A stretch of 55,693 nt of DNA. Source: a virus. Position numbers and translations under genes: made by a program. Shown piece by piece: positions 28,917-38,363 of this stretch. The stretch is from positions 1 through 55,693 of the IMG/VR virus record IMGVR_UViG_3300022696_000140, one strand, 5' to 3'. Under the pieces are notes generated by a model, which had not been told where the DNA came from, made no database searches, and saw only the letters and a list, made by a program, of their open reading frames with translations. The first letter of the stretch is position 1; each line of letters opens with the position of its first letter.

Positions 28917-29795
28917 TTAAACTCCATCCAATTTTCTTAACAATTCTCTATGTTCTGATATTTCTTTCGATAATTTTAAACATTTATTATCAACAAGAAA
29001 TTTTTCAAAATTATTTAAATTTATTTTTTTAATTTTATTATTTTCATATTCAATCAAAATATCATTATATACTTCATGTGGAATGCTGTCAAAATCAATC
29101 AACATTTTATTTCTTTGATAGTTAAATCTATAAGTCTCACCATCTTCTTCTCTTTCAAAGAATTCTTCCAATCCTTCATTAAGAATTTTCTCTGCTGTCT
29201 TTATACCACATCTCTCCTTAATTGCGGGGATATTGTCTGATCGATCACCTGTTATTATTTTTAAAATTAATTCTTTTTCACAATTAATAGGACTTTTAAA
29301 CTTTTTTTCAATAGGATTAAATATTTTGACGTTATCGAATTTTAATAATTGATGCATATCTTTATCAGAAGATATTACAACTTTGTTGTCTCTTGGAGAA
29401 TATTTTTCTTTTATTAAAACTGCAATGACATCATCAGCCTCAGCAGTGTCAACATAAACATATTTAAAATTAGTTATAACATTTCTCATGTCATATAAAA
29501 ACTTATTGCTGACATCATAAAACTTTTTAAAATCTATGTTAGATTTATCCCTTTTTTCTTTTCTATTTGATTTATATTCTTTTAAATATTTTTTGCGCCA
29601 AGGAGATTTTGAATCCAAAGCAACAACAATCTCATCAGGAGAAAATTCTCTTAGTATATGAAAAATAGAATTTATCATCAAATGTTTCCAATATGAAAAA
29701 TCTTCATTCCCCATATTATTTTCATCAAACTCCGAAACATATAAAACTCTATACATCAAATTATGATAATCTAACAAAACTATATTTTTATTCAT
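28917..29795 (-). CDS. rnh: RNase H / 5'-3' exonuclease (T4 rnh type)
   Basis: 292 aa from MNKNIVLLDY (T4 Rnh 305). FEN-family acids: L-L-D-Y-H-N-L-M (residues ~6-13), A-L-D-S-K (~59-63), D-T-A-E-A-D-D-V-I-A-V-L (~113-124), S-S-D-K-D-M-H-Q-L (~141-149), T-G-D-R-S-D-N-I-P (~182-190). It removes RNA primers from lagging-strand fragments. Starts right after the RuvC-like stop. Confidence 0.92.
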   Translation of the reverse strand: MNKNIVLLDYHNLMYRVLYVSEFDENNMGNEDFSYWKHLMINSIFHILREFSPDEIVVALDSKSPWRKKYLKEYKSNRKEKRDKSNIDFKKFYDVSNKFLYDMRNVITNFKYVYVDTAEADDVIAVLIKEKYSPRDNKVVISSDKDMHQLLKFDNVKIFNPIEKKFKSPINCEKELILKIITGDRSDNIPAIKERCGIKTAEKILNEGLEEFFEREEDGETYRFNYQRNKMLIDFDSIPHEVYNDILIEYENNKIKKINLNNFEKFLVDNKCLKLSKEISEHRELLRKLDGV

Positions 29796-29797
29796 TT

Positions 29798-30454
29798 TCA
29801 ATCTCTTTTCATTTTTTCAAGAAATGGTGTTACTAATAAATTTTCTGGTTGTCTTTTTGTGACTCTATTAAAAACATCTCTAATGTTTTGGTCAATGGCT
29901 CTAATATCATCCAAACCAAAACGAAGCCTCAACTCTTGAAGCAATAATTTAGCACTGTAGAAAGCATCAACAACATCATTAACATAACATGCACCATAAT
30001 CATTTAAATTTATCTTATCACCATTGGTATCGTAGAAACGCAACATCAAATTCTTATCAGCATTTCCATTGCCTGTTGCAAATTTTTTGATGCTCTTAGG
30101 ATCATATATTCTAACTTTAGAATCGTATCGCTCAACAAACAAAGATTTTAATAGAGAGGTGGCCTCAGCAATATCAAACACTCTACCAACAGAACCATAA
30201 GAATACCCTTCAAAAGACACATAATCTATTTTAGAATATTCCAAAAAATCAATTATCAGATTTCTAATATGTATGGATTTTTGAAAATTATATTCAAAAT
30301 CTTTATTCTTAATCCAAGAAATACTATCTGAGGAATCTTTTTTTGTTCTTGAGACTGCAAAAAAATTTTTTGCTATTATTTCAAAATCACCATTCAATTC
30401 AAAAACAACAACAGACGGGGATGTTATAGAACAGTCAACACCAGCTATAACCAT
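29798..30454 (-). CDS. RuvC-like Holliday-junction resolvase
   Basis: 218 aa. RNase H-fold acids: G-V-D-C-S-I-T-S-P-S (residues ~5-14), S-F-E-G-Y-S-Y-G (~79-86) and a D-V-V-D-A-F-Y-S-A-K (~161-170) helix with two Asp. It would resolve branched DNA before packaging, a role filled by gp49 in T4. Adjacent to RNase H and primase. Confidence 0.8.
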   Translation of the reverse strand: MVIAGVDCSITSPSVVVFELNGDFEIIAKNFFAVSRTKKDSSDSISWIKNKDFEYNFQKSIHIRNLIIDFLEYSKIDYVSFEGYSYGSVGRVFDIAEATSLLKSLFVERYDSKVRIYDPKSIKKFATGNGNADKNLMLRFYDTNGDKINLNDYGACYVNDVVDAFYSAKLLLQELRLRFGLDDIRAIDQNIRDVFNRVTKRQPENLLVTPFLEKMKRD

Positions 30455-30466
30455 AAATAGAATCCT

Positions 30467-31477
30467 CTATGTAAAATAAATAGTATCATATATATTGTTA
30501 GTAAAAAAAGGCTTCAAATCTTTTATCGTTAAAAAATCTTTATTTGAAGATATAATAAAATCATTGATGTCTTTAATATTTATAATTTTATAATGAGCCA
30601 AAAACTTTTTCCAATTAAAAACATAATGACCTTTTTTTAAATACTTCAAACTAAAACTTCTACCATCAGCATCATTATCAAAAAGAAAGACTTTATTAGG
30701 AATCCTATCTATTTTATCATACACTTCAGTTTTTATTTTTGTTCCAAGAACCGATATAGAATTTTCCACAAAAAAACTATCTATGACTCCTTCAAGAATA
30801 ATAACAATATTATTCTTATCCACAAAATCAAAATTATAAATAGCGTTAGTCTTTCCGAAAGGTCTGTTTAAATATTTTGGTTCATCATTATATAAAGCTC
30901 TACATTGATAATAAATAGTTTTATTTTTTTTATTTCGAAAAGGTATTAACAATCTATTTTTATAGAAACCATCAACCACAACATAAAAAGTTTTAATTTT
31001 TTCTAAAGGTATTTTTCTTTTTTTACAAAACTCAGTTGCATCTAAATGCAATTTGTTTTTAGATTTTAAATCCAATCTCTCTGCGTATTTTAAATTTTCA
31101 ACCTCATTTATCTTCTTCCTTTTTATCTCTTCTATTTTTTCTTTTTTTAATTTTTCTTCAAACTCTTTTTCTTTTCTATCAAGTTCATCTGTGTTAGTAT
31201 TAAATAAGTAACTTTTATATTGTAAATAGTATGAGTGAAAAAATCTCTTCAACCAAGAAATAGCGCCCATGCTAGCACCACAATTGTGACAATAATAAAC
31301 ATACCTATCTTTTTTTAATATATATCCTCGTTTTTTGTACTTATTTATTTTAGAATCTCCACAAATATTACATCTAAAATTGTAATAACTTGAATTACTA
31401 TAATTAACATTAGTGAATTCATTAGTTAAAACATTTTTTATAACAGTATCTAATATGTGTCTTTTTTCTATATCCAT
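30467..31477 (-). CDS. 61: DNA primase (gp61)
   Basis: 336 aa (T4 gp61 342). N-terminal zinc site C-N-I-C-G-D-S-K (residues ~35-42) and C-H-N-C-G-A (~63-68), Lys-rich linker, then TOPRIM motifs: I-L-E-G-V-I-D-S (~227-234) and F-D-N-D-A-D-G (~265-271). Makes primers with gp41. It lies after the gp32 terminator. Confidence 0.92.
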   Translation of the reverse strand: MDIEKRHILDTVIKNVLTNEFTNVNYSNSSYYNFRCNICGDSKINKYKKRGYILKKDRYVYYCHNCGASMGAISWLKRFFHSYYLQYKSYLFNTNTDELDRKEKEFEEKLKKEKIEEIKRKKINEVENLKYAERLDLKSKNKLHLDATEFCKKRKIPLEKIKTFYVVVDGFYKNRLLIPFRNKKNKTIYYQCRALYNDEPKYLNRPFGKTNAIYNFDFVDKNNIVIILEGVIDSFFVENSISVLGTKIKTEVYDKIDRIPNKVFLFDNDADGRSFSLKYLKKGHYVFNWKKFLAHYKIINIKDINDFIISSNKDFLTIKDLKPFFTNNIYDTIYFT

Positions 31478-31482
31478 TATTT

Positions 31483-31504
31483 AAAAAGGGGCTTAATAAC
31501 CCCC
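31483..31504 (-). terminator. Intrinsic terminator/attenuator after gp32
   Basis: Minus strand GGGG...CCCC stem with an AT-rich loop, followed by TTTTT, in the 34-nt gap between gp32 and primase. It should lower primase transcription relative to gp32, which is needed in large amounts. Confidence 0.65.
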
Positions 31505-31511
31505 ATAAAAA

Positions 31512-32444
31512 TTAATCATCCAACAAAGAATCTAAATCTTCATCATCCAAATCAAAATCATCAGAATCAAAATCAGTAGAACCTTTTTCGTTAGTATCAA
31601 CATCTACATCATCTTTCTCATCAATTTCTTCTGACTCTTCAGATTCTTCTGTTGGTAACTTAGATTTTTTTCTTCTAACTGGTTCTTCTTCTTGAAATTT
31701 TTCTCCACTCGATTTTTTAAAACCTAATATATCATTAAACTTCTTTTCTATTTCTTCATAAGATTGCATTTCACTTTTTAGAGAATCTGAATACTCTTGA
31801 AGATTGTACATATCTTCATATACTTGATCAATCTTATCATCATCTCCATTATATAAGGGAACACTTTCAGTGAAAGAACAATTATCATAATTAGGCATTG
31901 TACTATTACCGACTTTTTTGAGTTTAATTTTTAACTTAAAGTTTGCGCCTGAATAAAAATCAAAAATTTCAATAGGATCATCGATACTATCCTCTTCAGG
32001 TTTTCTCACTGATTCTATTTTTTGAAAGATAGTCTTGCCATATCTATATAAGAACACCTTTCCTTCATTATCAGGATTTTTATTATCTTTAATGACAATT
32101 ATGTTAGAAACAAAATTTTGTTTTCTTGATCTTTTTCTAACAGCATCCTCATCATGCGCCCAGTCTTCACCATTTTTCTTACAAATAGGACAATCTAAAC
32201 CAAAACTTGTGGGACAAATAACATTTAAGAATCTTCCATTATTTGAAATGTTGTGCCTATAATATTTGAAATATGGTAACTCTTCTAAATCTTTGTTTGG
32301 TAGAAATCTAATAATACCTTCAAATTTTCCATCTTTCCAATCTGGAGTATAAAATCTTTCATCTGAAAAAGAACTATTGCTCTCCTCAGATTTTTCAATC
32401 TTTTCTTGAACGGCATCCCAGTTGATTTTAAATTTTTTGCTCAT
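31512..32444 (-). CDS. 32: Single-stranded DNA-binding protein (gp32)
   Basis: 310 aa (T4 gp32 301). N-terminal basic self-interaction region, zinc motif H-x(12)-C-x(8)-C-P-I-C (residues ~64-89), OB-fold core with V-F-L-Y-R-Y-G (~130-136), long acidic C-terminal tail (SDDFDLDDEDLDSLLDD) that recruits partners. Coats ssDNA in replication and recombination. Confidence 0.93.
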   Translation of the reverse strand: MSKKFKINWDAVQEKIEKSEESNSSFSDERFYTPDWKDGKFEGIIRFLPNKDLEELPYFKYYRHNISNNGRFLNVICPTSFGLDCPICKKNGEDWAHDEDAVRKRSRKQNFVSNIIVIKDNKNPDNEGKVFLYRYGKTIFQKIESVRKPEEDSIDDPIEIFDFYSGANFKLKIKLKKVGNSTMPNYDNCSFTESVPLYNGDDDKIDQVYEDMYNLQEYSDSLKSEMQSYEEIEKKFNDILGFKKSSGEKFQEEEPVRRKKSKLPTEESEESEEIDEKDDVDVDTNEKGSTDFDSDDFDLDDEDLDSLLDD

Positions 32445-32995
32445 GCAAAACTTCCTTTCGAATTAATAACCATTTTAATGTTATTGACAATGTTTTCAAA
32501 TTTTTTTATGTTAGAATTTTTTTCATTCACTTCTTCAACTTTTATAGATCGAACAATACTCATATATGTAATTGGTGATATATACTTATTCAACACCAAA
32601 TTATTATAAAGATAATTATTTCCATATCTATCTATAATAATAAATTTATTTACATTTTTAAACTTTAATTTTTTCTGAATTCTTTTAATAAAAGCAATAT
32701 CTTTTTTTATTCGATCTTTTGTTAAAACTTCTTTCATTTCACTTATGTTGGCTTTATCAATTTTTTTTAAATCTATTTTACCAAAAATAGAAATATAATA
32801 CATTATCAGAATAAAATCAATAATAGAATAAAAATTATTTTCAATATCATTATATATTCTTTTTATTTGTTTTTTTATAAAAACATTACTATTGTTATAC
32901 ATATTCTTTTTAACGTATACCCTTTTAAATTTCTTTTTATTGTTTACACTACTATTAACACTAATATATAAACAATAAACATCATAAGAAGTCAT
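32441..32995 (-). CDS. 59: Probable helicase loader (gp59-like)
   Basis: 184 aa, start overlapping upstream and stop overlapping the gp32 ATG (ATGA). Weak similarity to T4 gp59: Y-D-V-Y-C-L-Y-I opening (residues ~4-11), a basic K-K-x-K-R-V-Y stretch, and an all-helical body with F-I-K-R-I-Q-K-K-L-K-F. Its place beside gp32 matches the T4 59-32 neighbourhood. It would load gp41 onto gp32-coated DNA. Confidence 0.55.
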   Translation of the reverse strand: MTSYDVYCLYISVNSSVNNKKKFKRVYVKKNMYNNSNVFIKKQIKRIYNDIENNFYSIIDFILIMYYISIFGKIDLKKIDKANISEMKEVLTKDRIKKDIAFIKRIQKKLKFKNVNKFIIIDRYGNNYLYNNLVLNKYISPITYMSIVRSIKVEEVNEKNSNIKKFENIVNNIKMVINSKGSFA

Positions 32996-33372
32996 GGTAA
33001 AAATATTTCCTTTTTTGTGAAATTATCCTCCTCCAATTCATTTTTTAAAACAATTAAATTTTCTTCATCAAGAAACCTTTTTAATTTACTAAAAGTTATA
33101 TAAGTATCATCAAGATAAAAAAGAATGTATTTTATTTTTATATTCCTATTCTTATTAAAATTCCTTATCACATTATTAAATTTTTTAATGCTACCATCAA
33201 ACACTTCTGTTGGTTTTTTAAAAAGAAAAAATAAATCCAAGTTTATGGATGCACACTCTTTTTCAAAATCAGAAAACAAAATATTTTCTATCCATTTCTC
33301 TTCAATGATATTATTTACGTTTCTAAAAAAATACTTATCTACCTTATCATATTTATTGTTTATATATTTCAC
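32992..33372 (-). CDS. Hypothetical protein between helicase and loader, 126 aa
   Basis: Helical and Lys/Asn-rich (KYINNKYDKVDKYFF...). It ends with an ATGA overlap to the gp59-like gene. In T4 the small co-activator gp33 lies in this area, but I see no gp33 similarity. A replication or late-transcription accessory role is inferred from position only. Confidence 0.6.
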   Translation of the reverse strand: MKYINNKYDKVDKYFFRNVNNIIEEKWIENILFSDFEKECASINLDLFFLFKKPTEVFDGSIKKFNNVIRNFNKNRNIKIKYILFYLDDTYITFSKLKRFLDEENLIVLKNELEEDNFTKKEIFLP

Positions 33373-33373
33373 A

Positions 33374-34780
33374 TCAATTCTCCATATCTATAAAATCAAA
33401 ACTACTCTTCTTTTTATCTTTTTCTGAATTTGAAATTTCATTACTAACGGTATCAACATCAGAAATCTTTTTGTTGGATTTATAATTTTCAAAATCTTCT
33501 AACTCATCTTTGTCTTCTGATATTCTCATTTTACCATATTCCACTTTAACATTTTTACTAACTTTTTTTAAACCATATCTATTTTTTAAAATAACCCAAT
33601 TATATAAATTTAAATCTTTAAATTCATCTGTTTGGGTAATTCCAATAATCAAATCGGCAGTGGCTGCCTTACCAATACTATCTGCAATATCAGTAAGATC
33701 AAGTTCAGATATTCCAAAACCTTTCCTATTAGTTTGAGAGCTACTAACGACAGGTATGCCAGTCTCAACACTAATAGCACGAATCTCCTCAGAAATTATT
33801 CTACCATCAGTATATGTGTTTCCATCTTTTTGAGTTCTTATAGGCACAACTAAATCTAAATAATCTAAAAATATTATGTCAGGAGAAAATCTTTTTTTAG
33901 TATTCAATTCTTTTAACAAATTTCTAATATGATTAGCATTTATTGTTCTCGGTGCATATTCTTTAATTATCATTTTTGCATCAAAGTTTTTCCTTACGCT
34001 ATCAAAACTACTTTTTAAATCATTTTTAGTTTTTTTAAACAAATCATCCAACTCTATATCAAACAAATTTGCAAAAATTCTTCTTTTAATTTCTTTTTCT
34101 GACATCTCACATGAGATATATAAAACATTTTTATTTTGTAATAAAGAAGAAGTTGATAGAGAACATTTGTTTAAAGTTTTTCCCATGTTAGTTTCACCCA
34201 TAAATAACGTTAAAGATTTCTCATGAAAACCTCCACGTATAAAATAATCAAAATATTTTATATTTGTAGGAATAACATTATCTTTACTATGAATATCTTC
34301 ATAAAATTCATCAATGCTACTTTCAGAGAAAACATCAGTACCAATATTAGTATCAAAACTAAAACTAAGAACATCTTTTATCGAATCTGGAATATCATTT
34401 AATGAATTGACATCATCCCCATCTAAAAACTCTTTAGCCTTCAATATCTCATCAAAAATTAATTTCTTTTTGAAATACTCTTCAATCTCATCTAATAAAA
34501 CATTTGAATTGTATTCTCCTATTTCATATTCAATACAATCTTTAATTAGATAATTATAAACATGACGATCCTTAATCTTTAGTTTTAAATCGTGTATTGT
34601 TGGAAATTTTTTATATTTATTATTAAACTCTAAAACATCTTCAATGACATTTGCATTTTCATATTGAGTGAAAATGTCACTTTTTAAAAATGGTAACATT
34701 TTATCTCTAACAGAAATATCAGTGAATAAGAGTTTGATTATTATATTTTCAAACTCTACTGGAGAAATAGATTCTGACAT
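33374..34780 (-). CDS. 41: Replicative DNA helicase (gp41, DnaB family)
   Basis: 468 aa (T4 gp41 475). N-terminal helical domain, Walker A G-E-T-N-M-G-K-T-L (residues ~194-202), Walker B I-I-F-L-D-Y-L-D-L (~294-302), H4-type S-S-S-Q-T-N-R-K-G (~341-349) and K-N-R-Y-G (~397-401). The C-terminal acidic Ser-rich tail may bind gp59 or primase. Hexameric 5'-3' fork helicase. Confidence 0.93.
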   Translation of the reverse strand: MSESISPVEFENIIIKLLFTDISVRDKMLPFLKSDIFTQYENANVIEDVLEFNNKYKKFPTIHDLKLKIKDRHVYNYLIKDCIEYEIGEYNSNVLLDEIEEYFKKKLIFDEILKAKEFLDGDDVNSLNDIPDSIKDVLSFSFDTNIGTDVFSESSIDEFYEDIHSKDNVIPTNIKYFDYFIRGGFHEKSLTLFMGETNMGKTLNKCSLSTSSLLQNKNVLYISCEMSEKEIKRRIFANLFDIELDDLFKKTKNDLKSSFDSVRKNFDAKMIIKEYAPRTINANHIRNLLKELNTKKRFSPDIIFLDYLDLVVPIRTQKDGNTYTDGRIISEEIRAISVETGIPVVSSSQTNRKGFGISELDLTDIADSIGKAATADLIIGITQTDEFKDLNLYNWVILKNRYGLKKVSKNVKVEYGKMRISEDKDELEDFENYKSNKKISDVDTVSNEISNSEKDKKKSSFDFIDMEN

Positions 34781-34791
34781 TAAAAACCTTT

Positions 34792-35793
34792 CTACATTTT
34801 ATATTTTTTTTCAATGAGTTCACTTAGATTAGAATTTTGAATAACATATTTCCAAAATTCATCATCGAATGAACTATCTTTAACAAGAATCTCTCTCTCT
34901 TTAAATTTTATACTTTTACTTCTACCAATTCTACCATAGTCACACACTCCAAGTTCAACAGAAATCTCATCAAGGCCTGAGTACGGACGTATACCATCTT
35001 CCCATGTGACTTCAATAGGAATATTAGTTTTTTCTCTAACCTTTCTTGATTTATAAACATTTATTGAAAATTTATAACCAATGACTTCACCAGAATCTTT
35101 TGTTTGTTTTCTACCAATAAACCAAATATTATCTGAATTGTACTCTATTCCTGTACCACCGGACATTTTCTCTGTAGATATAAAAGTTTGTGTATCATAC
35201 GTATGGTTAATTACTAAAAATGGTAGGTCTAACATTTTAACTTTTGCTGTTATAATTCTAAATAATGATTTTATTTGTTTTGCTCTTGTCATATCTACTT
35301 TGTTTTCACCATCTCTTGCATCAGATATTTCTTTTTCAGATGCAGCATTACCAATCGAATCTATCATAAAAATTACTTTTGCAGAATCTTCATCTTCTAA
35401 TAAATCTAACTGAGAAACTACTTTGTGTTTAAGCTCCTCAACAGTAGAAAAAGGCACATGAATGACTCTACTCGTATCGATACCATATTTTTCAAAATAT
35501 TCATTAGGAGAGCCAAACTCATTATCGAAAAATACACAAACAGAATCCTCATGTTTTTTCAAATACTCTGAAACAAGAAATAAGCCATACATAGTTTTGA
35601 AATGTTTAGATTTTCCAGCTATAGTTAACATTCCACCACAAAGACCACCAGTCAGACTTCCAGAAAGAGCAACATTAATCATTGGAATTTTTGTACTAAC
35701 CATATCAGGCGTTCTTGAAAAAAATACTGATTTTTCTACAGTATTAACATTTTTAGATTTTGTTACTTTAATAAGCCTATCAATAATACTCAA
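34792..35793 (-). CDS. uvsX: Recombinase UvsX (RecA family)
   Basis: 333 aa, shorter than T4 UvsX (391). P-loop region I-A-G-K-S-K-H-F-K-T (residues ~58-67), F-F-D-N-E-F-G-S (~87-94), Walker B V-I-F-M-I-D-S-I-G (~140-148) and a loop with M-S-G-G-T-G-I-E-Y (~215-223). Catalyses strand exchange with UvsY (42932-43321). Confidence 0.92.
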   Translation of the reverse strand: MSIIDRLIKVTKSKNVNTVEKSVFFSRTPDMVSTKIPMINVALSGSLTGGLCGGMLTIAGKSKHFKTMYGLFLVSEYLKKHEDSVCVFFDNEFGSPNEYFEKYGIDTSRVIHVPFSTVEELKHKVVSQLDLLEDEDSAKVIFMIDSIGNAASEKEISDARDGENKVDMTRAKQIKSLFRIITAKVKMLDLPFLVINHTYDTQTFISTEKMSGGTGIEYNSDNIWFIGRKQTKDSGEVIGYKFSINVYKSRKVREKTNIPIEVTWEDGIRPYSGLDEISVELGVCDYGRIGRSKSIKFKEREILVKDSSFDDEFWKYVIQNSNLSELIEKKYKM

Positions 35794-35805
35794 TTCTAAC
35801 CTCCA

Positions 35806-38352
35806 TTAAAAAAATGTATCTTTTTTATTTATATTTAAATCGACATCTCCCCACCCAACAACATGAAAAACTCTTTCTATTATTTTTTCAAAAGTTCTCC
35901 CCCACTGTAAATCATAATCAATTTTAAAATATTTGTCAAATTCTTTAGGCCAAGTATTTATAAAACCAACAACTTTAGCTTGTATTTTATTATCATCATT
36001 GATAAAAACATATTTTATTTTTGTTCCATTCTTAACATCTTGATAAGGCAAATTATATTTCTTGATCATAAAATTATAATTTATAGCAGCTTTATTATAT
36101 ATTGGTGATCCTTTTTTAAACCTCAATCCATTTTCAACATACCAATCAAAACTCTCTGAGTATTTATCATAATCACTAATACCAACTGGTAGCCCAATCT
36201 CTGTTGCATCTTTTGTTAGGAATTCTTTTTTAATATTTCTAATTTCTTTAATTATTTTGTGTCTATCTTGATATTTAAAAATGTCATCTACAATCTTCTC
36301 TAATTTTTTTCTACAAAATAGAGGAGTGTCTGTTTTTTTGATCTCAGCGCCAGTGACACTAATTTTAGGTTTGTCTATATATAATTTCTTCTCATCAGCC
36401 ACCGCTTGAGTAATATACTTCTTTTTTGCCATTATTAACATATTAGATGCAATTTTTTCTCTTTTAAAATTTATTTTATTTTCAACATCATACCTCTCAA
36501 AATATTTATCCAACATCATATCCAAATATGGCTCAAGTTCATTTTCAACAAAATCATTAGACCATTCAAAAAAATCTTTATTATTTTTAAAACTCATTCC
36601 AATTTGTTCAAATGCATATTGAAGAGTAATATAACAAGAGTCTGTGTCAATAAGAATAACACTATCCTTATTTAATTTGAAATCGATATTTCTTTTTTTC
36701 CAAAATAAAACAGACATATAATGATTTAAACATTTTCTAAGAAATTTTATTAAATGTTGCCCACCAAGTGTGATAGCCATCGCATTTGTAATATTGAAAA
36801 AATGAAATTTCTCATTACATAAAACACCATATAAAGAGTTAATGAGAATTTTTCTAACCATCTGTTGATGTTTATAATAAACATCACTAAAATTTTCATT
36901 CTTGACTTCTTGTATTAATTTTTTATCGAAATCCTCTAAAGAATTATTTTTATCTAAACCATCTTTGATAAACATTTTTTCTTTATACATTTTTCTTTCA
37001 TTGAAAATGTACTCAACAATTTCTGATAATATACCCTTACCACGTTCATAATAAACATCCTCAATATCAAAATTTCCTTGTTCAGTTTTCCATATCTTCT
37101 TTTCTGATAAAGGCGTTTTGATATATCCTTCTTTATAACAATCTCTAATAGTTTCTGGGCCAATGTTATATTCCATAATCATATTAGGATATAGACTTTC
37201 AACATCAAAAGAAACACAATATTTAAAAAGCCCCTGATTGGCAAAAACAAAACCGCCGGGGTTGCTATGAGTTTTCTTTATGTTTTTCTTCTTTGGTAGA
37301 ACTATATCTTTTCGATGTAAAAAATTTAAAACATATCCCAACAAAGTGACCATAGTACCAAAAATACTATCAAAAGGTGTTAAAGATTCATAACATAAAG
37401 TAACCGCAAGTTCAATAAATTTTAATTTATTCTCTAACTTATCAATCAATAAAACATCTTGAATATTATATTCTACAAAAGAATCCCAATCATGATTATA
37501 TACATCGTTTATTGTTCCTTCATAATCTAACTTGCCTTCACCGAGTTCATCTTCAGCAATAAATTGCAAAGAATATCTTTCCTTTGGTTCAAAAGTAAAT
37601 CTTTTATATAATTTTTGATAATCTAATATACTAACCCCTGGTATGGAAAACTCTTTTGTTCTTTCGTTATATTTCTCAAAACCTAACGGAGAAAAACTAT
37701 ATTCCTTAGAATCTATTTTTAAAAAATTTCTACGTCTTATAATATAAGGAATATCAAATCCATGAATATACCATCCAGTCAAAATGTCAATCTTAGCTTT
37801 TTTGATAATAGTGAAAAACTTCTCAAGCAATTTTTTTTCATCTGGTATGTGATAATAGAAATCTGGCTTTATAACATTGCCACTTTTATCTTTTTGCCCA
37901 GTAGTTTTATATGGCCTATTACCAAGAGTGATAACTTTATTTTGCTTTGTTAATTTTATTGTTATTAAATTTATAGGAAAACGAACTTCTTCTGGATCTG
38001 GAAATTGGGTAGATTCACATTCGATGTCAATATTACAAATATTTATTTTGCTAATATCCACACCAAAATCTTTTCCACCATATTTTTGCTGTAAGTATTT
38101 TATATCAGGTTTAAGGTCGGATTCGGCATATTCAATTTTACTATTTTTTATTTCATTTATTTTATATAAATCTTTAGTTGTTCTTTTTGATTTACGATTT
38201 CCATATATATCTTTATAATCACCATCAGAATCATCAACATAATAATCAAATTCCAATTTCTCTTTTATAAAATTTCTATTGTTAGTATCTTTATTTATAT
38301 ACCAATGATATATATGATTAGTCTTATAATCATAATAAGTGTTAATAAACAT
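35806..38352 (-). CDS. 43: DNA polymerase, family B (gp43)
   Basis: 848 aa (T4 gp43 898). Exonuclease I D-I-E-C-E-S (residues ~107-112), ExoII near D-I-L-T-G-W-Y-I-H-G-F-D (~190-201), polymerase motif A F-D-V-E-S-L-Y-P-N-M-I (~383-393), motif B K-I-L-I-N-S-L-Y-G (~501-509), motif C I-D-T-D-S-C-Y (~570-576). Intact replicase with proofreading; no intein or intron. Confidence 0.95.
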   Translation of the reverse strand: MFINTYYDYKTNHIYHWYINKDTNNRNFIKEKLEFDYYVDDSDGDYKDIYGNRKSKRTTKDLYKINEIKNSKIEYAESDLKPDIKYLQQKYGGKDFGVDISKINICNIDIECESTQFPDPEEVRFPINLITIKLTKQNKVITLGNRPYKTTGQKDKSGNVIKPDFYYHIPDEKKLLEKFFTIIKKAKIDILTGWYIHGFDIPYIIRRRNFLKIDSKEYSFSPLGFEKYNERTKEFSIPGVSILDYQKLYKRFTFEPKERYSLQFIAEDELGEGKLDYEGTINDVYNHDWDSFVEYNIQDVLLIDKLENKLKFIELAVTLCYESLTPFDSIFGTMVTLLGYVLNFLHRKDIVLPKKKNIKKTHSNPGGFVFANQGLFKYCVSFDVESLYPNMIMEYNIGPETIRDCYKEGYIKTPLSEKKIWKTEQGNFDIEDVYYERGKGILSEIVEYIFNERKMYKEKMFIKDGLDKNNSLEDFDKKLIQEVKNENFSDVYYKHQQMVRKILINSLYGVLCNEKFHFFNITNAMAITLGGQHLIKFLRKCLNHYMSVLFWKKRNIDFKLNKDSVILIDTDSCYITLQYAFEQIGMSFKNNKDFFEWSNDFVENELEPYLDMMLDKYFERYDVENKINFKREKIASNMLIMAKKKYITQAVADEKKLYIDKPKISVTGAEIKKTDTPLFCRKKLEKIVDDIFKYQDRHKIIKEIRNIKKEFLTKDATEIGLPVGISDYDKYSESFDWYVENGLRFKKGSPIYNKAAINYNFMIKKYNLPYQDVKNGTKIKYVFINDDNKIQAKVVGFINTWPKEFDKYFKIDYDLQWGRTFEKIIERVFHVVGWGDVDLNINKKDTFF

Positions 38353-38363
38353 AAAAAACCTTT

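Noticed and set aside
32992-33372. gp33 late-transcription co-activator
   Set aside because: Location is suggestive but length and sequence show no gp33-like pattern; left as hypothetical.
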